Assembly (NCBI GenBank): GCA_958510875.1
Contig: OY294070.1
Coordinates: 43,662,306 to 43,726,305, forward strand
Source of the DNA: Endomychus coccineus
Lineage: Eukaryota > Arthropoda > Insecta > Coleoptera > Endomychidae
DNA length: 64,000 bases
Direction: 5' to 3'
A program made the translations under genes and the position numbers. The notes under the pieces are model-generated. The model was not told the origin of the DNA, did no database searches, and was given only the letters and a program-made list of their open reading frames with translations. This document shows, one piece after another, positions 45,838 through 57,315 of the stretch; position 1 is the stretch's first letter, and the number at the start of each line of letters is the position of its first letter.

Positions 45838-46030
45838 ACTGATTGAGAATTCGCTAAGAAAAACAAAATGGCGGATCCAATATGTCGGACATAGATGTTA
45901 AAAATTGTTTAAATCGTATATAAATTGGTATGTAGTGTTCTTCCAGGTAACAAATTGAGATTTTGACGAAAAAAAATTAAAAAAAAAAATGGTGGATCCA
46001 ATATAGTGGACATAGATGCTAAAAAATGGA
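45838..46030 (+). repeat. Diverged two-copy repeat (aaatggcggatccaatat)
   Basis: Two blocks (about 45842-45903 and 45955-46026) share gagaatt/gagattt, then aaaatggcggatccaatatg, then gacatagatg. They flank AT-rich sequence. Confidence 0.65.
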
Positions 46031-46121
46031 TCAAATGGTAGAAGATGGTGTGAAATATTACAAGAAAAACATTTTATTCGAGTTACAATCATTCCTTTCA
46101 ATCTTAATCATCTTCTTTTTC

Positions 46122-46828
46122 TTATTCTGCCTCGTCAATGAAATATTCATCATCTTCGAAGTATGTTCCCTCGTCATCTGCATCGGAGTCTTCATAATCT
46201 TTCGCCACAGGAACCAAGAGGGCAACAGCTTCTGGCAGCAAACTCTTCAATTTTGTTGTTGTTGATTTTCGTAGAGATGGTATGTAGAGGTCTGTGGTTG
46301 CCAACAATCTCCTGAACACGTCTTCCATAGTCTTAACTGTTGAAAACTTTCGAGAAAAACTCAAAGGATATCGCTTTATCAATTTATTGGTTGATTCTTG
46401 AGCATCCTCCGAGAGTTGACCGATGGGTAAAATGACCGATGGAATAATGTCTGATCCGTGGATCAGCAATCTATGGACCGATGTTGGCATGTTGTACCAG
46501 AGGTATTCTTTGACGTGGTGTCTGGCAGTTGCTAAGGCGTAAGCTCGAAACTTTTCAACGTCGATTCCACGTCCACTCGAAATCGTGTGCAAAATGATAT
46601 GGAAACGGTGGATTAGTTCTTCGAAAATACCAGTTATCAAGGATGACATTTCAGTGTTTTCAAAGAAACGTCGAGCGGTATTTCCATCATTAGTGCTGCC
46701 GAACCCTTGTTTCGGCATGTCGACTAAAATTCCTAGTTGCTGTTTGAAAGCTTTTTGAATGCTGGCGTTCATTGTTGCTTTTTCCTGCTTATCATCTTCT
46801 TTGCGCGCTTTAGTCCAGGCTGTGATCT
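46122..46828 (-). pseudogene. RAG1/Transib-like transposase, C-terminal exon
   Basis: The minus-strand frame begins after an acceptor-like ttttcattatag (about 46838) and runs through ATG 46772 to a stop at 46122. It shows WYNMPTSVHRLLIHGSDII, then LSEDAQESTNKLIKRY, which fits the RAG1-type helix with the third catalytic acid (E in QES.NK), and TMEDVFRRLLATTD. An acidic tail (DSDADDEGTYFEDDEYF) ends it. These proteins cut DNA as DDE transposases. The central part holding the second catalytic Asp was not found between this exon and the one at 47769-48351, so the gene is broken. Assignment rests on motif order only. Confidence 0.55.
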
Positions 46829-46939
46829 GGGATTTTAGCTATAATGAAAAAAAAACATGTTAGTTCGAATTGAATTTTTTTTTTGCATTAGCTTCAGGAG
46901 GTTCTCAGGATCATTCGAACACCTTAAAACCTCTTGAGA

Positions 46940-47768
46940 ACCTCAACCCCACTCATTGGGGGCCAAAATGGCCCGAAATCTCCAAGTCCTGAATTGCATT
47001 TTTTACAAAAAAAAGTATTTTGGACCTTGGAGGTTTCTTGGGTCGCTGAACACGAATCCGTAGTCAAATTTACTTGCAATTCATCGTAGGGGTGGTCAAA
47101 TCGACAAAATTGGCCAATTTTGCATCCCTAATATGTTATTTTGCAATTTACATGTTTTAGGCATTTCGAATGCTCCAAGTAGGTTTTTTGGGTCGCTGAA
47201 TACGATTCCGAAGCCAGATTCACTCTAATATCATCGTAGGGGTGGGAAATTCACAAAAATAACTAATTTGACACGCTTCTTAATTTTTATTATTTTTGCA
47301 TTTTAAAACTACTTCGGAGTAAATCTGGCTTTGGAATCGTATTCAGCGACCCAAAAAACTTCCTTGGTACATTCGAAATGCCAAAAACACGTAAATTGCA
47401 AAATAACATATGGGGGTTCAAAATTGGTCAATTTCGTCGATTTTACCACCCCATACGATGGATTGCGAGTAAATGTGGCTACGGATTCGTGATCAGCGAC
47501 CCAAAAAACCTACTTGGTGCATTCGAAATGCCTAAAACACGTAAATTGCAAAATAACATATTGGGGTTGCGAAATTGGTCAATTCTGTCAATTTGACCAC
47601 CCCTACGATGGATTGCAAGTAAATCTGGCTACGGATTCGTGTTCAGCGAACCAAAAACCTCCTAGGTGTACTCGAATTGCCAAAATGCCTTTTTTTGTAG
47701 GAAATAAAATTCTAGACTTGGAGATTTCGGGCCATTTTCGCCTCCAATGGGTGGGGTTGGGGTTAAAC
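46940..47768. repeat. Foldback element with long inverted arms
   Basis: The left arm (about 46948-47275) and right arm (about 47320-47765) are complementary. Landmarks are ggcccgaaatctccaagtc at both ends, gggtcgctgaa/ttcagcgaccc and tacgatggattgc-type blocks. Each arm holds repeated ~150 bp subunits with atttcgaatgc and gcaaaataacatat. It sits between the two transposase pieces and adds a false C-terminus to the upstream one. Open frames inside are artefacts. Confidence 0.8.
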
Positions 47769-48351
47769 ACAATAGAACGGGCGAAGTAAAAAATAAACTT
47801 GCATCGGATATATTCGGATCTTCAAACGTCATTTTATAAATGCTTTGTCCGGAAGTTCCATCGAAGCCCCACTTACATATGAAAGTCATATTCGACATTT
47901 CTGAATCACTCATACACTTAATAATGTCTCGGTTCAGCAGTAAAACATGTTGAACGGTGTGGTCTAATAAAGCTTGCAACTGTACCTCAGCTTTTGATTC
48001 GGTCAAATTTAGTTTGTCGTCTGGAGGGTAGCAGAGTTTTTTTGCTGAAAATACAGCTGAGTACGGTGGATATAGTGTAATTAAGCCTTTTGCTTTCGCC
48101 TGATTTCTCAAATGCTGGTACGAATCTTTCGTCAATTTCAAATCAAAGAGAAGTGCTAGAGCTTCATTTGCATCATAAAAGGCTGGCAATGATGATGATA
48201 GTTGCAAGCCTTCCTTGCATTTTGTTGCCTTGGATGGACTTGACGGTGTTACGTCTTTCACAATCTTCGCAGCGTCTGAGTGTCCCAAAGTTTATAATAC
48301 CGAGTTGTCAACTTTAAGTTCTACTTTGACATTGATGCAAGTTGCCAAACC
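47769..48351 (-). pseudogene. RAG1/Transib-like transposase, upstream exon
   Basis: An acceptor-like ttttttttcag ends at 48352. The frame then runs through INVKVELKVDNSVL, an in-frame TAA, and ATG at 48288. It includes FYDANEALALLFDLKLT and SNMTFICKWGFDGTSGQS, where the Asp of WGFDGTSG corresponds to the first catalytic residue in Transib/RAG1-like proteins. After SLFFTSPVLLCL the reading frame enters the foldback element at 47768. The remainder of the core is absent. Confidence 0.55.
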
Positions 48352-48419
48352 TGAAAAAAAAGTTACCAGAGTGCAAATATTCCGATTTCAACAATAACAC
48401 AGGTAGTCAGAGAATCTTT

Positions 48420-49230
48420 ATCATTTAATTTTACTAATTTCGATCCGAATAAAAGTAATTATACTGCTCAAGAGTGGATTACCGAAATAAATACAATCAG
48501 ATACAAATATAAAATCAAGGATTGTCTGGCTGAAGTAAATGTTGATAATAAAAAAAATATCACTCAATGCCACTTTTGTAAAAGATTAGGGCATGATGAA
48601 AGTCAATGTTGGAAAAAGCATGGGGAACCAAAAGTTTTAAGAGTTAATATCAGACGATGTGACATAATGCCTAAAGCTATTATTCCTTATGGCAATAATA
48701 TTCAATCTTTTTCGTATTTGATTGATAGTGGTGCCGATATTACTATTATTCATGAACATGTTGTATTTCAAGTAAACGGTAACATAATAAAAAACGAAGT
48801 AATACTATCTGGTTTTGGTAGTAATGTTGTATCAACAATACGAACTTGTACTTTGTTAGTGACGCTCAGGGAAGTAACGGTTGAAATAGATTTTATAGTC
48901 GTACCAAATTCGACTATACCCGAAGTTGACGCATTAATCGGCTGGGATGTCATTTGCCGCCCTAGTCTTAAAATTGTTGGAAGAGATCATGGTATTGATT
49001 TATGCTTAAATAATATCAAAACGATTTTACGTCCAAGTTCAAAATTAGACGTGTCAGGATTGGACGAGCGTCAAAATGATATTTTAAATAAAATTTTAGA
49101 AAAAGTACGTACTGCTCCATTTTCGGTTGTCACTACTGGAAAATTGGAAATAAAACTTACCGACGATTTTCCTGTTGCTTTTCGGCCTCGGCGATTAGCA
49201 TATTCAGAACGTATTCAGTTAAACAAATAA
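48420..49230 (+). pseudogene. Gypsy gag end, zinc knuckle, aspartic protease, RT start
   Basis: A short capsid-like piece (SNYTAQEWITEINTIRYKYK) is followed by a CCHC knuckle (CHFCKRLGHDESQC, near 48570-48612), then a protease with LIDSGADITIIHE. The frame continues past EVDALIGWDVICRP into the start of reverse transcriptase (FPVAFRPRRLAYSE), ending at 49230 by frameshift. The capsid part is much shorter than usual, so sequence has been deleted. Confidence 0.85.
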
Positions 49231-49770
49231 TAGATGATTTGCTTAAAGTAGGTATAATTAGAGAAAGTTCTTCTCCATATACAAGTTCGATTATATTATT
49301 TCAAAAGAAAAATGGTTCTTTGAGATTATGTTGCGATTATAGAAGTATAAATAAAAAGACAATAAAAGATAGATTCCCATTACCGAACATACATGATTAG
49401 TTAGGCGTTTTGGGCCAAGCTAAATATTTCACAACTTTGGATATGAGAGCTGGTTTTCACCAATTAGAAGTTGAAGAAAATTCAAGAAAATATACTGTTT
49501 TCGTTACACCCGATGGCCATTTTGAATATAACCGCATGCCATTCGGTCTTGTTAATGCGCCTGCATGTTATCAACGAGCTATTAACAATGCTCTGGGCAA
49601 TTTAAAAGATAATATAGCACGAGTTTATCTAGACGATATAATGGTAGTATCCAAAACTATTGAAAAAGGTCTAAGTAGGTTAGAAAAAGTTTTAAATGCA
49701 TTACTGGGTGCAGAATTTGCATTAAATTTGGAAAAATGTGTATTTTTTGCTACTGAAACAGAGTATATGA
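49231..49770 (+). pseudogene. Gypsy reverse transcriptase core
   Basis: After the frameshift the polymerase continues with SLRLCCDYRSINKKTIKD and FPLPNIHD, then a TAG, then FTTLDMRAGFHQL (motif A), FEYNRMPFGLVNAPACYQ (motif B) and ARVYLDDIMVVS (YLDD, catalytic). It stops in KCVFFATETEYM, where the LINE fragment begins. Confidence 0.9.
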
Positions 49771-50127
49771 ATACACCACTCATTAATATTATCACTCTTA
49801 CTCAACGAGAGGTTGTGACAAACTCGTACGCCCAAAAACTAAATTAAAAGTAAGCAATAAACTTGGTCTTACCCTCTTTAATGAATTGGCTAGTGATATT
49901 CGATCAATTAATAAAATTCCAGTATTCAAACAAAAATTTAAAAATTCCTTTTGTAAAATTGCTTGTACTCTGTTAAAGATTTAATGTCAAGTGTTTTAAC
50001 ATGTGATAGTACTTAGTAATTTATTAGCTTAATCTTTTAATGTATATGCATTTATCTTGACCTGTCCACAAAATCTATATTTGAACGGATAAATAAAATT
50101 TCTTATTCTTATTCTTATTCTTATTTG
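49771..50127 (+). mobile_element. 3' end of a LINE inserted in the Gypsy RT
   Basis: The insert breaks the Gypsy frame between ATETEYM and GNDVIKPSNKKIEAL. It encodes the end of a Jockey/CR1-type ORF2 (LTLFNELASDIRSI, FKQKFKNSFCKIACTL, stop at 49982) and a short 3' UTR, then ends in repeats of ttcttat (about 50099-50127). A tail of short repeats is common for such LINEs. The copy is about 0.36 kb. Confidence 0.75.
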
Positions 50128-50760
50128 AGAAAGATAGTGGGTAACGACGTGATCAAACCCAGTAATAAAAAAATTGAAGCATTAACCAAGATACCAGCAC
50201 CAAAAGATGTAAAAGGTGTGAGGTAGTTTTTAGGTTTAGCGGGATATTTTAGGAAATTTGTAAAAGGTTTTTCATTGTTAACCGCTCCGATTAATCAGTT
50301 ATTAAGAAAAGATGCCGTGTTTAAGTGGACAGATGTACAAGAACAAATTAGACAAGAAATTATCAAGAAATTAACAACTCAACCAGTTTAAAAAATTTTT
50401 GACTTGAACTTACCCACTGAGATTCATACCGATGCGAGTTCTTTGGGTATAGCAGCAGTTTGAATGCAGATAAAAAAAGGAAAAAGTTACCCCGTGGCTT
50501 ATTATAGTAGAAGAACTACAGAATGTGAATCATATTACCATTCTTACGACTTAGAAACTCTTGCTTTAGTAGAAGGAGTAGAACATTTCCGTGTTTATTT
50601 ATATGGAATACCGTTTAAAGTTTATACAGATTGCAATTCAGTTCGTGCTACGGCACTAAAAAAGAATCGGGATGAAGATGAAGAGTAGCTAGATGGTGGA
50701 TGAGACCACAAGGTTTTGACTTCACAATTGAATATCGCCAAGGTTGTAAAATGGGGCATG
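50128..50760 (+). pseudogene. Gypsy RT connection and RNase H
   Basis: The frame resumes with IKPSNKKIEALTKIPAP, then FLGLAGYFRKFVKGFS, and an RNase H with IHTDASSLGIAAV, VAYYSRRTTECESYYHSYD and YTDCNSVRA. At least four in-frame stops (for example 50224, 50387, 50461, 50686) show it is dead. RNase H would remove genomic RNA during reverse transcription. Confidence 0.85.
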
Positions 50761-51697
50761 TAGATTATCTAAGTAGATGTTCGATATTGGTGGTAAGAAA
50801 AAAATATAAAAAGTTGATAGCCGAGAATAAAACAATCAAAGATTATCAAGTTGAGGACTATTTTTGTCAACAATTGTGTAATAAAATACAAAACGGGTTT
50901 AGAATTAAAGAAGGTTTAATTTATTATTTGGCTAGCAAACCTACTGGAAAAGACGATGGGTACAGATGTTTGGTTCCAATTGATGGAAGATTAGCATTAA
51001 TGAAAACTTTTCACGATGATGCAGCTCACATTGGCTGGTATAAATGTAGTTCGCGACTCAAAGAAGGATTATATTGGCCACGAATGGGTCAAATATTAAA
51101 GAAATACATAAAAAATTGTAGATCGTGCACAAAAGTGATACGGGCAAGAAGAAGGTCCTTTATCAATTAGGCGAGAAGGCTATAGAATCTTTTGATACTT
51201 GGCATGTGGATCATGCGGGACCATTGGTTGAATCTAATAAATGTACTCAAAATTTGGTTATTGTTGACGCTTATTCGAAATATTCTATCTTCTGTCCGAT
51301 ACGAAATGAAAAAGCAGAATATACTGTTATAGCTTTGGGGAAAGTATTTCAAAGAATTGGGAAACCTAAGCGAATTATTGCCGATAGGGCGTTTATTTCC
51401 ACAAAATTCAAAGATTTTTTGTTAGAAAATGAAGTGGATTTGCATTTGATTGCAATGTGGATGCCTAGAGGAAATGGGCAGGTAGAACGAATGATGAGAA
51501 CATTGTTTAATTTATTGAGAAGTGTTTTGAGTGATAAAAAAGAGTCTTCCTGGACTTCAGTAATTCCACAAATTGAAGCTGTTCTAAACGAAACAGAATG
51601 TAAAAGTATCGGTGTTACACCTAACTTGTTTATGTTTGGCAAAAAGGAACGTTTAACAGCTGAAAGGTTAATACAAAATTGTGAAGGAAGTTTTTGA
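50700..51697 (+). pseudogene. Gypsy integrase
   Basis: Two overlapping frames form one integrase. The first has YRQGCKMGHVDYLSRC (end of RNase H) and an HHCC zinc-binding part (HDDAAHIGW ... CRSCTKV). The second has the catalytic core: TWHVDHAGPL (first Asp), RIIADRAFISTKF (second Asp) and GNGQVERMMRTL (Glu). It ends where Penelope sequence starts near 51671. A frameshift around 51125-51170 separates the frames. Confidence 0.88.
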
Positions 51698-52720
51698 AAT
51701 CTCACAATCCAAATTTTTTCAGATATTTACTACATGTTTCGAGGTCTATCAATTACACCTCATTATCAAGTATTAAAAGAAATGGCTGAAAGAAAAGTAT
51801 GTTATAATTTTGATAATATATACTTGTTGGAAAATTTAATTGTATAAATAATATTGTATTAGTTGAATTGTAATAAATAATTAAAATTGTGAGTATATAA
51901 TTTAAATAGTATAAATAAGTCTATAATTAATAGATTGATAAATAAATATTGTGACATCAAATTGAGTTTGTTCAAATTCTCAGAGTACTTACATTCATAT
52001 TATAAGGTAATTAATTCTTTAAAATTCATATTGGTCTGTTATTATAATTAGTTATTCTTCAAGTTTCGATATGTATGTTCCATGTATGAGATTCAAGACA
52101 GTACAAGAATTCATTTGGTTGAAGTTATATAAGTTACGTGATTGATTGTGAATATAGATAAGAATAAAGAAATAATAAAATATTGTTGAAAAAATATATA
52201 CCTAACTTTGATTTTAATCCTATTATGAATTTTAAATTTTAAGGTAAGTAGAGTCATCTATTGGTAAAGTAAGAAATTAACTATGAAACTTGAAGAATAT
52301 TTGAGTAGAGATCTATGAAAATTGATAAATGGTTGGAAATGTGGAAATACAAAATTCAAAATTTATGACATTTATTGTTTTAAGTTATAGCTGCATAGAT
52401 AGGATTATAATTTAACGCTATTTGTGTGTTGAGAGTAGTGACATTGTTATTTTTGAAAGATTTTTGTATCTCAAGCAATTCCAGATTATTCAAATACAGT
52501 CCTCTATTAGCATAATGTAATATTTTGAAATTTTCAACTGGATCAAATTAATGGTGTGTTTCTAACAAGTGGTTTGCAAAATGTGAAAAGCCAGTTTTAG
52601 TAAGACATCGTATATGTTCTTTTAATCTAATTTTGAAGTTTCTGTAAGTTCTACCAACGTAAATAGCTGGGCAAGAACCACAACTTAATTGATATACTCC
52701 ACTTTTTTCCATTCTGTTCA
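51671..52720 (-). repeat. Penelope pseudo-LTR, left copy
   Basis: This ~1.05 kb is directly repeated at 54783-55760 with a few indels. It begins acaaaattgtgaaggaagtt and includes the 3' UTR and end of the coding region of a Penelope-like element read on the minus strand. Such direct repeats arise when copies insert as partial tandems. Confidence 0.85.
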
Positions 52721-54826
52721 TTCTATCTTTATTATTAATTATTAAATTGTTGAGTGAATTAGATGATTTATAGGAAATTTTGACTATTGGTTTTAATATA
52801 TTTGTGATTTTTATAGAGATACTACCGAAAAAAGTTAAGGATCTGTAAGGTTTGTTGTCTTGGTTCAATATGTTGGAAGGTAAGTTTCGATTTAATTGAG
52901 TTAGGTTATGTATATAGATTGTATTTTCAGTATTTCTATTTTGTTTCAGTTAAGGGTGTTTTGATCAGTCTATTCAAGTAACTATGAAAGCTATCAAGTT
53001 TGTGTTGTATAGGATGGTGAGATGAGTTATTAATTGCAATACCTGTGTGGGTAGGGTTCCTGTAAATATTGAAATCTAATAATTTGTTGGAAAGGTTTAA
53101 AGTAAGATCAAAAAATTTAAGTTATTATTTACATTTTGGATTTCTAATGTAAACTTGATTGAATCATGTATTGTGTTAGTATATTGGAAAAATTGTTGTA
53201 GTATATCTCTTCGTCCGTTCCATATTATAAGGGTGTCATCCACATATCTGCTATGAAATTTAATGTGTGGAGTGAACTGGTGATTATTTACGATTTTATC
53301 TGATTCTAGGTTATGCATAAATATATCTGCAAGAATGGGTGACAGAGGAGAGCCCATTGCTAAGCCATCTTTTTGGTCATACATATTACCATTAAAAAGG
53401 AAAAAGTTTTGTTCAAGACATATGGTAAGGAGGTTGATTAATTCAGAAGATTCTACTTTCGAAAAATCACTATTTGTGAAATCATTTTTAATAATATAAG
53501 TTCTGTTATTGGAATATTAGTAAATAAATTAGAAACATCTAATGATATTAAAATATCGTTATCGTCTAATATAATTTGAGAAATTTTTTCTATAAAATGT
53601 AAATTATTTTTAATGGTAAAATTGAATTTATTGAAATAAAAGTTTTTAAGTTTGGTATTAAGCCATTTTGCCAGTTCATAAATGGGTGAATTCATAAATG
53701 AAACTACGGGTCTAATGGGGATTTCAGAGAAAATCTCAGATTTGTGTATTTTCAATAGGCCGTATAGTCTGGGTTTTATGTTTTGCTTGAGTGAGTTTAT
53801 CTATTAAAGATTTGTTCATTATGTTTAAAGAGTTTTTCAAGACGTTTTTAAGTTTAATGCTGAAACTATTAATATTTACAGTAGAAGAGGTGAAGTTATT
53901 ATCTGATATGAATTTCAATATTTTTATATGATAATCTGATGTATTGAGGATAATTACGGTATTGCCTTTATCTGATTTAGTGATAGTTAGTTTGTTGTCT
54001 TCGATTTTCTTTTTTATTGATTTTATTAGATTATTATTGAATTTGCCCATATGAAAGTTGTAGGAATTTATTTTTTGTTTCTCTTTTCTGATAATTGTTT
54101 TTATATTGTCTCTATATATGTTTTTTTGTTGATTTTCAATGTTTATGGATTCAGATTCTACACAAAGTAATTCGAGATTTCGGATAGAAGTATTTTTTGA
54201 GTCTATTAAAGGATTAAATTTCAAGCTTTTTCAATAAGTGTTTTTTCGTTGGTGCTAAATTCTACTGTTGAAAAATTGATTAATGGTTGATGAAATTTAT
54301 GTATGTTAGTTGAATTTTGGTTCAAATTGTTAGATTTAATATTAAGTTGTCTTACTTTGAGTGTGTTGAGTTTTTTATAAAAATTTTTGTACTGTACTGT
54401 TCTCAAATAGTCTGTAGTTGCATGAGTTTTGTTAAGGAAGTTATCTAACTGTTGGAATGTCCATAGATCTCTTAATTTGTTATAAATGTCCAATAATTTA
54501 CAATCTTTCAAATATAATGCTTGGTAGGCTGTCCTGATCTCTTCTTTAATAAAAGTTCTTCTTAAAATTTTTAGTTTTCTTGAAATATTGTTGTTGAAAT
54601 AGTTTCTATTAATTTTGATTGAAAGGTATTTTGGTTCCAGGTTGAATTTGAGACATTGGTTGTTGAAGAATATAGTTGAGTTGTTATACATTTTCTTAAT
54701 AGTGAGTTCCTTATAATGATAAGTACATTGTGCTAAACTAGCCGTCGTCCATAAATTGGTATTACTCATGTGTGAGTTCGTATTATACAAAATTGTGAAG
54801 GAAGTTTTTGAAATCTCACAATCCAA
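52395..54826 (-). pseudogene. Penelope-like element copy A (RT plus GIY-YIG)
   Basis: Minus-strand frames follow in order: N-terminal region (54826-54221), KSDKGNTVIILNTSDYHIK region (to 53736), palm A with ILISLDVSNLFTNIPI (53755-53453), KDGLAMGSPLSPILADIFM and SRYVDDTLIIW (53384-53097), and the GIY-YIG endonuclease with GVYQLSCGSCPAIYVGRT (52868-52548). At least three frameshifts and a stop after ETHH inactivate it. Penelope elements pair a reverse transcriptase related to telomerase with a GIY-YIG nuclease. Confidence 0.9.
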
Positions 54827-56035
54827 ATTTTTTCAGATATTTACTACATGTTTCGAGGTCTATCAATTACACCTCATTATCAAGTATTATAAGAAATGGC
54901 TGAAAGAAAAGTATATTATAATTTTGATAATATATACTTGTTGGAAAATTTAATTGTATAAATAATATTGTATTAATTGAATTGTAATAAATAATTAAAA
55001 TTGTGAGTCTATATAATTTAAATAGTATGAATAAGTCTATAATTAATAGATTGATAAATAAATATTGTGACATCAAATTGAGTTTGTTCAAATTCTCAGA
55101 GTACTTACATTCATATTATAAGGTAATTAATTTAAAATTCATATTGGTCTGTTATTATAATTAGTTATTCTTCAAGTTTCAATATATATGTTCCTTGTAT
55201 GAGATTCAAGACAGTACAAGAATTCATTTGGTTGAAGTTATATAAGTTACGTGATTGATTGTGAATATAGATAAGAATAAAGAAATAATAAAAGATTGTT
55301 GAAAAAGTTGTTGAAAAAATATATACCTAACTTTGATTTTGATCCTATTATGAATTTTAAATTTTAAGTTAAGTAGAGTCATCTATTGGTACAGTAAGAA
55401 ATTAGCTATGAAACTTGAAGAATATTTGAGTAGAGATCTATGAAAATTGATAAACGGTTGGAAATGTGGAAATACAAAATTTAAAATTTATGACATTTAT
55501 TGTTTCAAGTTATAGCTGCATAGATAGGATTATAATTTAACGCTATTTGTGTGTTGAGAGTAGTGACATTGTTATTTTTGAAAGATTTTTGTATCTCAAG
55601 CAGATTATTCAAATACAGTCCTCTATTAGCATAATGTAATATTTTGAAATTTTCAAATTGATGGTGTGTTTCTAACAAGTGGTTTGCAAAATGTGAAAAG
55701 CCAGTTTTAGTAAGACATCGTATATTTTGAAGTTTCTGTAAGTTCTACCAACGTAAATAGCTGGTGTAGGATGGTGAGATGAGTTATTAATTACAATACC
55801 TGTGTGGGTAGGTTTCCTGTAAATATTGAAATCTAATAATTTGTTGGAAAGGTTCAAAGTAAGATCTAAAAAATTTAAGTTATTATTTACATTTTGGATT
55901 TCTAATGTAAACTTGATTGAATCATGTCTTGTGTTAGTATATTGGAAAAATTTTTGTAGTATATCTCTTTGTCCGTTCCATATCATAAGGATGTCATCCA
56001 CATATCTACTATAAAATTTAATGTGTGGGGTGAAG
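54783..56035 (-). mobile_element. Penelope-like element copy B (3' portion, deleted)
   Basis: Copy B lies upstream of copy A in the same orientation and supplies the second pseudo-LTR. Coding traces from 56035 to 55672 include SRYVDDILMIWNGQRDIL and NFLDLTLNLSNKLLDFNIY, then a deletion joins directly to the GIY-YIG part (PAIYVGRTYRNFKI). At 56035 it meets copy C head to head. Confidence 0.85.
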
Positions 56036-57315
56036 AACTCTTTAAACATAATGAACAAATCTTTAATAGATAAACTCACACCCAAGCAAAACATAAAACC
56101 CAGACTATTGAAAATACACAAATCTGAGATTTTCTCTGAAATCCCCATTAGACCCGTAGTTTCATTTATGAATTCACCCACTTATGAACTGGCAAAATGG
56201 CTTAATACCAAACTTAAAAACTTTTATTTTAAAAAATTCAATTTTACCATTAAAAATAATTTACATTAATAGAAAAAATTTCTCAAATTATATTAGACGA
56301 TAACGACATTTTAATATCATTAGATGTTTCTAATTTATTTACTAATATTCCAATAATAGAACTTCTAAATATTATTAAAAATGATTTCTCAAATAGTGAT
56401 TCTTCGACAGTAGAATCTTCTGAATTAATCAACCTCCTTACCATATGTCTTGAACAAAACTTTTTCCTTTTTAATGGTAATATGTATGACCAAAAAGATG
56501 GCTTAGCAATGGGCTCTCCTCAGTCACCCATTCTTGCAGATATATTTATGCATAACCTAGAATCAGATAAAATCGTATATAATCACCAATTCACTTCACA
56601 CATCAAATTTTATAGCAGATATGTGGATGACATTCTTATAATCTGGAACGGACAAAGAGATATACTAAAAAAAAATTTCCAATATACCAACACAATACAT
56701 GATTCAATCAAGTTTACTTTAGAAATCCAAAATGTAAATAATAACATAAATTTTTTAGATCTTACTTTAAATCTTTGCAACAAATTATTAGATTTCCATA
56801 TTTACAGGAAACCTACACACACAGGCATTGTAATTAATAACTCATCTCTCCATTCTATACAACATAAGCTTGCTAGCTTTCACAGCATCACAAATATATT
56901 GAAACCGATAGTCAAAATTTCCTATAAATCATCTGATTCCCTCAACAATTTAGTAATAAATAATGCAGATAAAATATATAGAATGGAAAAAAGTGGAGTA
57001 TACCAACTAAATTGTGGTTCTTGCCCAGCTATTTACGTCGGCAAAACTTACAGAAACTTCAAAGTTAGATTAAAAGGACATATACGATGTCTTACTAAAA
57101 CTGGTTTTTCACATTTTGCAAACCATTTGATTGAAACACACCATGAATTTAACACAGACGAAAATTTCAAAATATTACACTATGCAAATAGACGACTGTA
57201 TTTTAATAATCTGGAACTGCTCGAGATACAAAAATCTTTCAAAAACAACAATGTTATTACTCTCAACGCACAAATAGCGTTAAATTATAATCCTATTTAT
57301 GCAGCAATAACTTAA
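56036..57315 (+). pseudogene. Penelope-like element copy C coding region
   Basis: This plus-strand copy is 5' truncated and starts NSLNIMNKSLIDKLTPKQ. One frameshift near 56268 separates RPVVSFMNSPTYELAKWLNT from the rest. After that the frame is open to 57315 with ILISLDVSNLFTNIPI, GLAMGSPQSPILADIFM, SRYVDDILIIWNG (catalytic YVDD) and a complete GIY-YIG nuclease (GVYQLNCGSCPAIYVGKT). It ends NYNPIYAAIT, the natural C-terminus lost in copy A. It is the best preserved Penelope copy here. Confidence 0.88.

Larger units (their letters stand above)
48400..51670 (+). mobile_element. Decayed Ty3/Gypsy retrotransposon
   Basis: Gag knuckle, protease, reverse transcriptase, RNase H and integrase occur in Gypsy order on the plus strand. 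Stops and frameshifts are frequent. Neither LTR was identified: the right end is replaced by Penelope sequence and the left end blends into the transposase region. A LINE fragment interrupts it at 49771-50127. Confidence 0.9.

Noticed and set aside
47378..47789. ORFs in the foldback element
   Set aside because: They repeat the same peptide because the DNA subunits are repeated; no coding sign.
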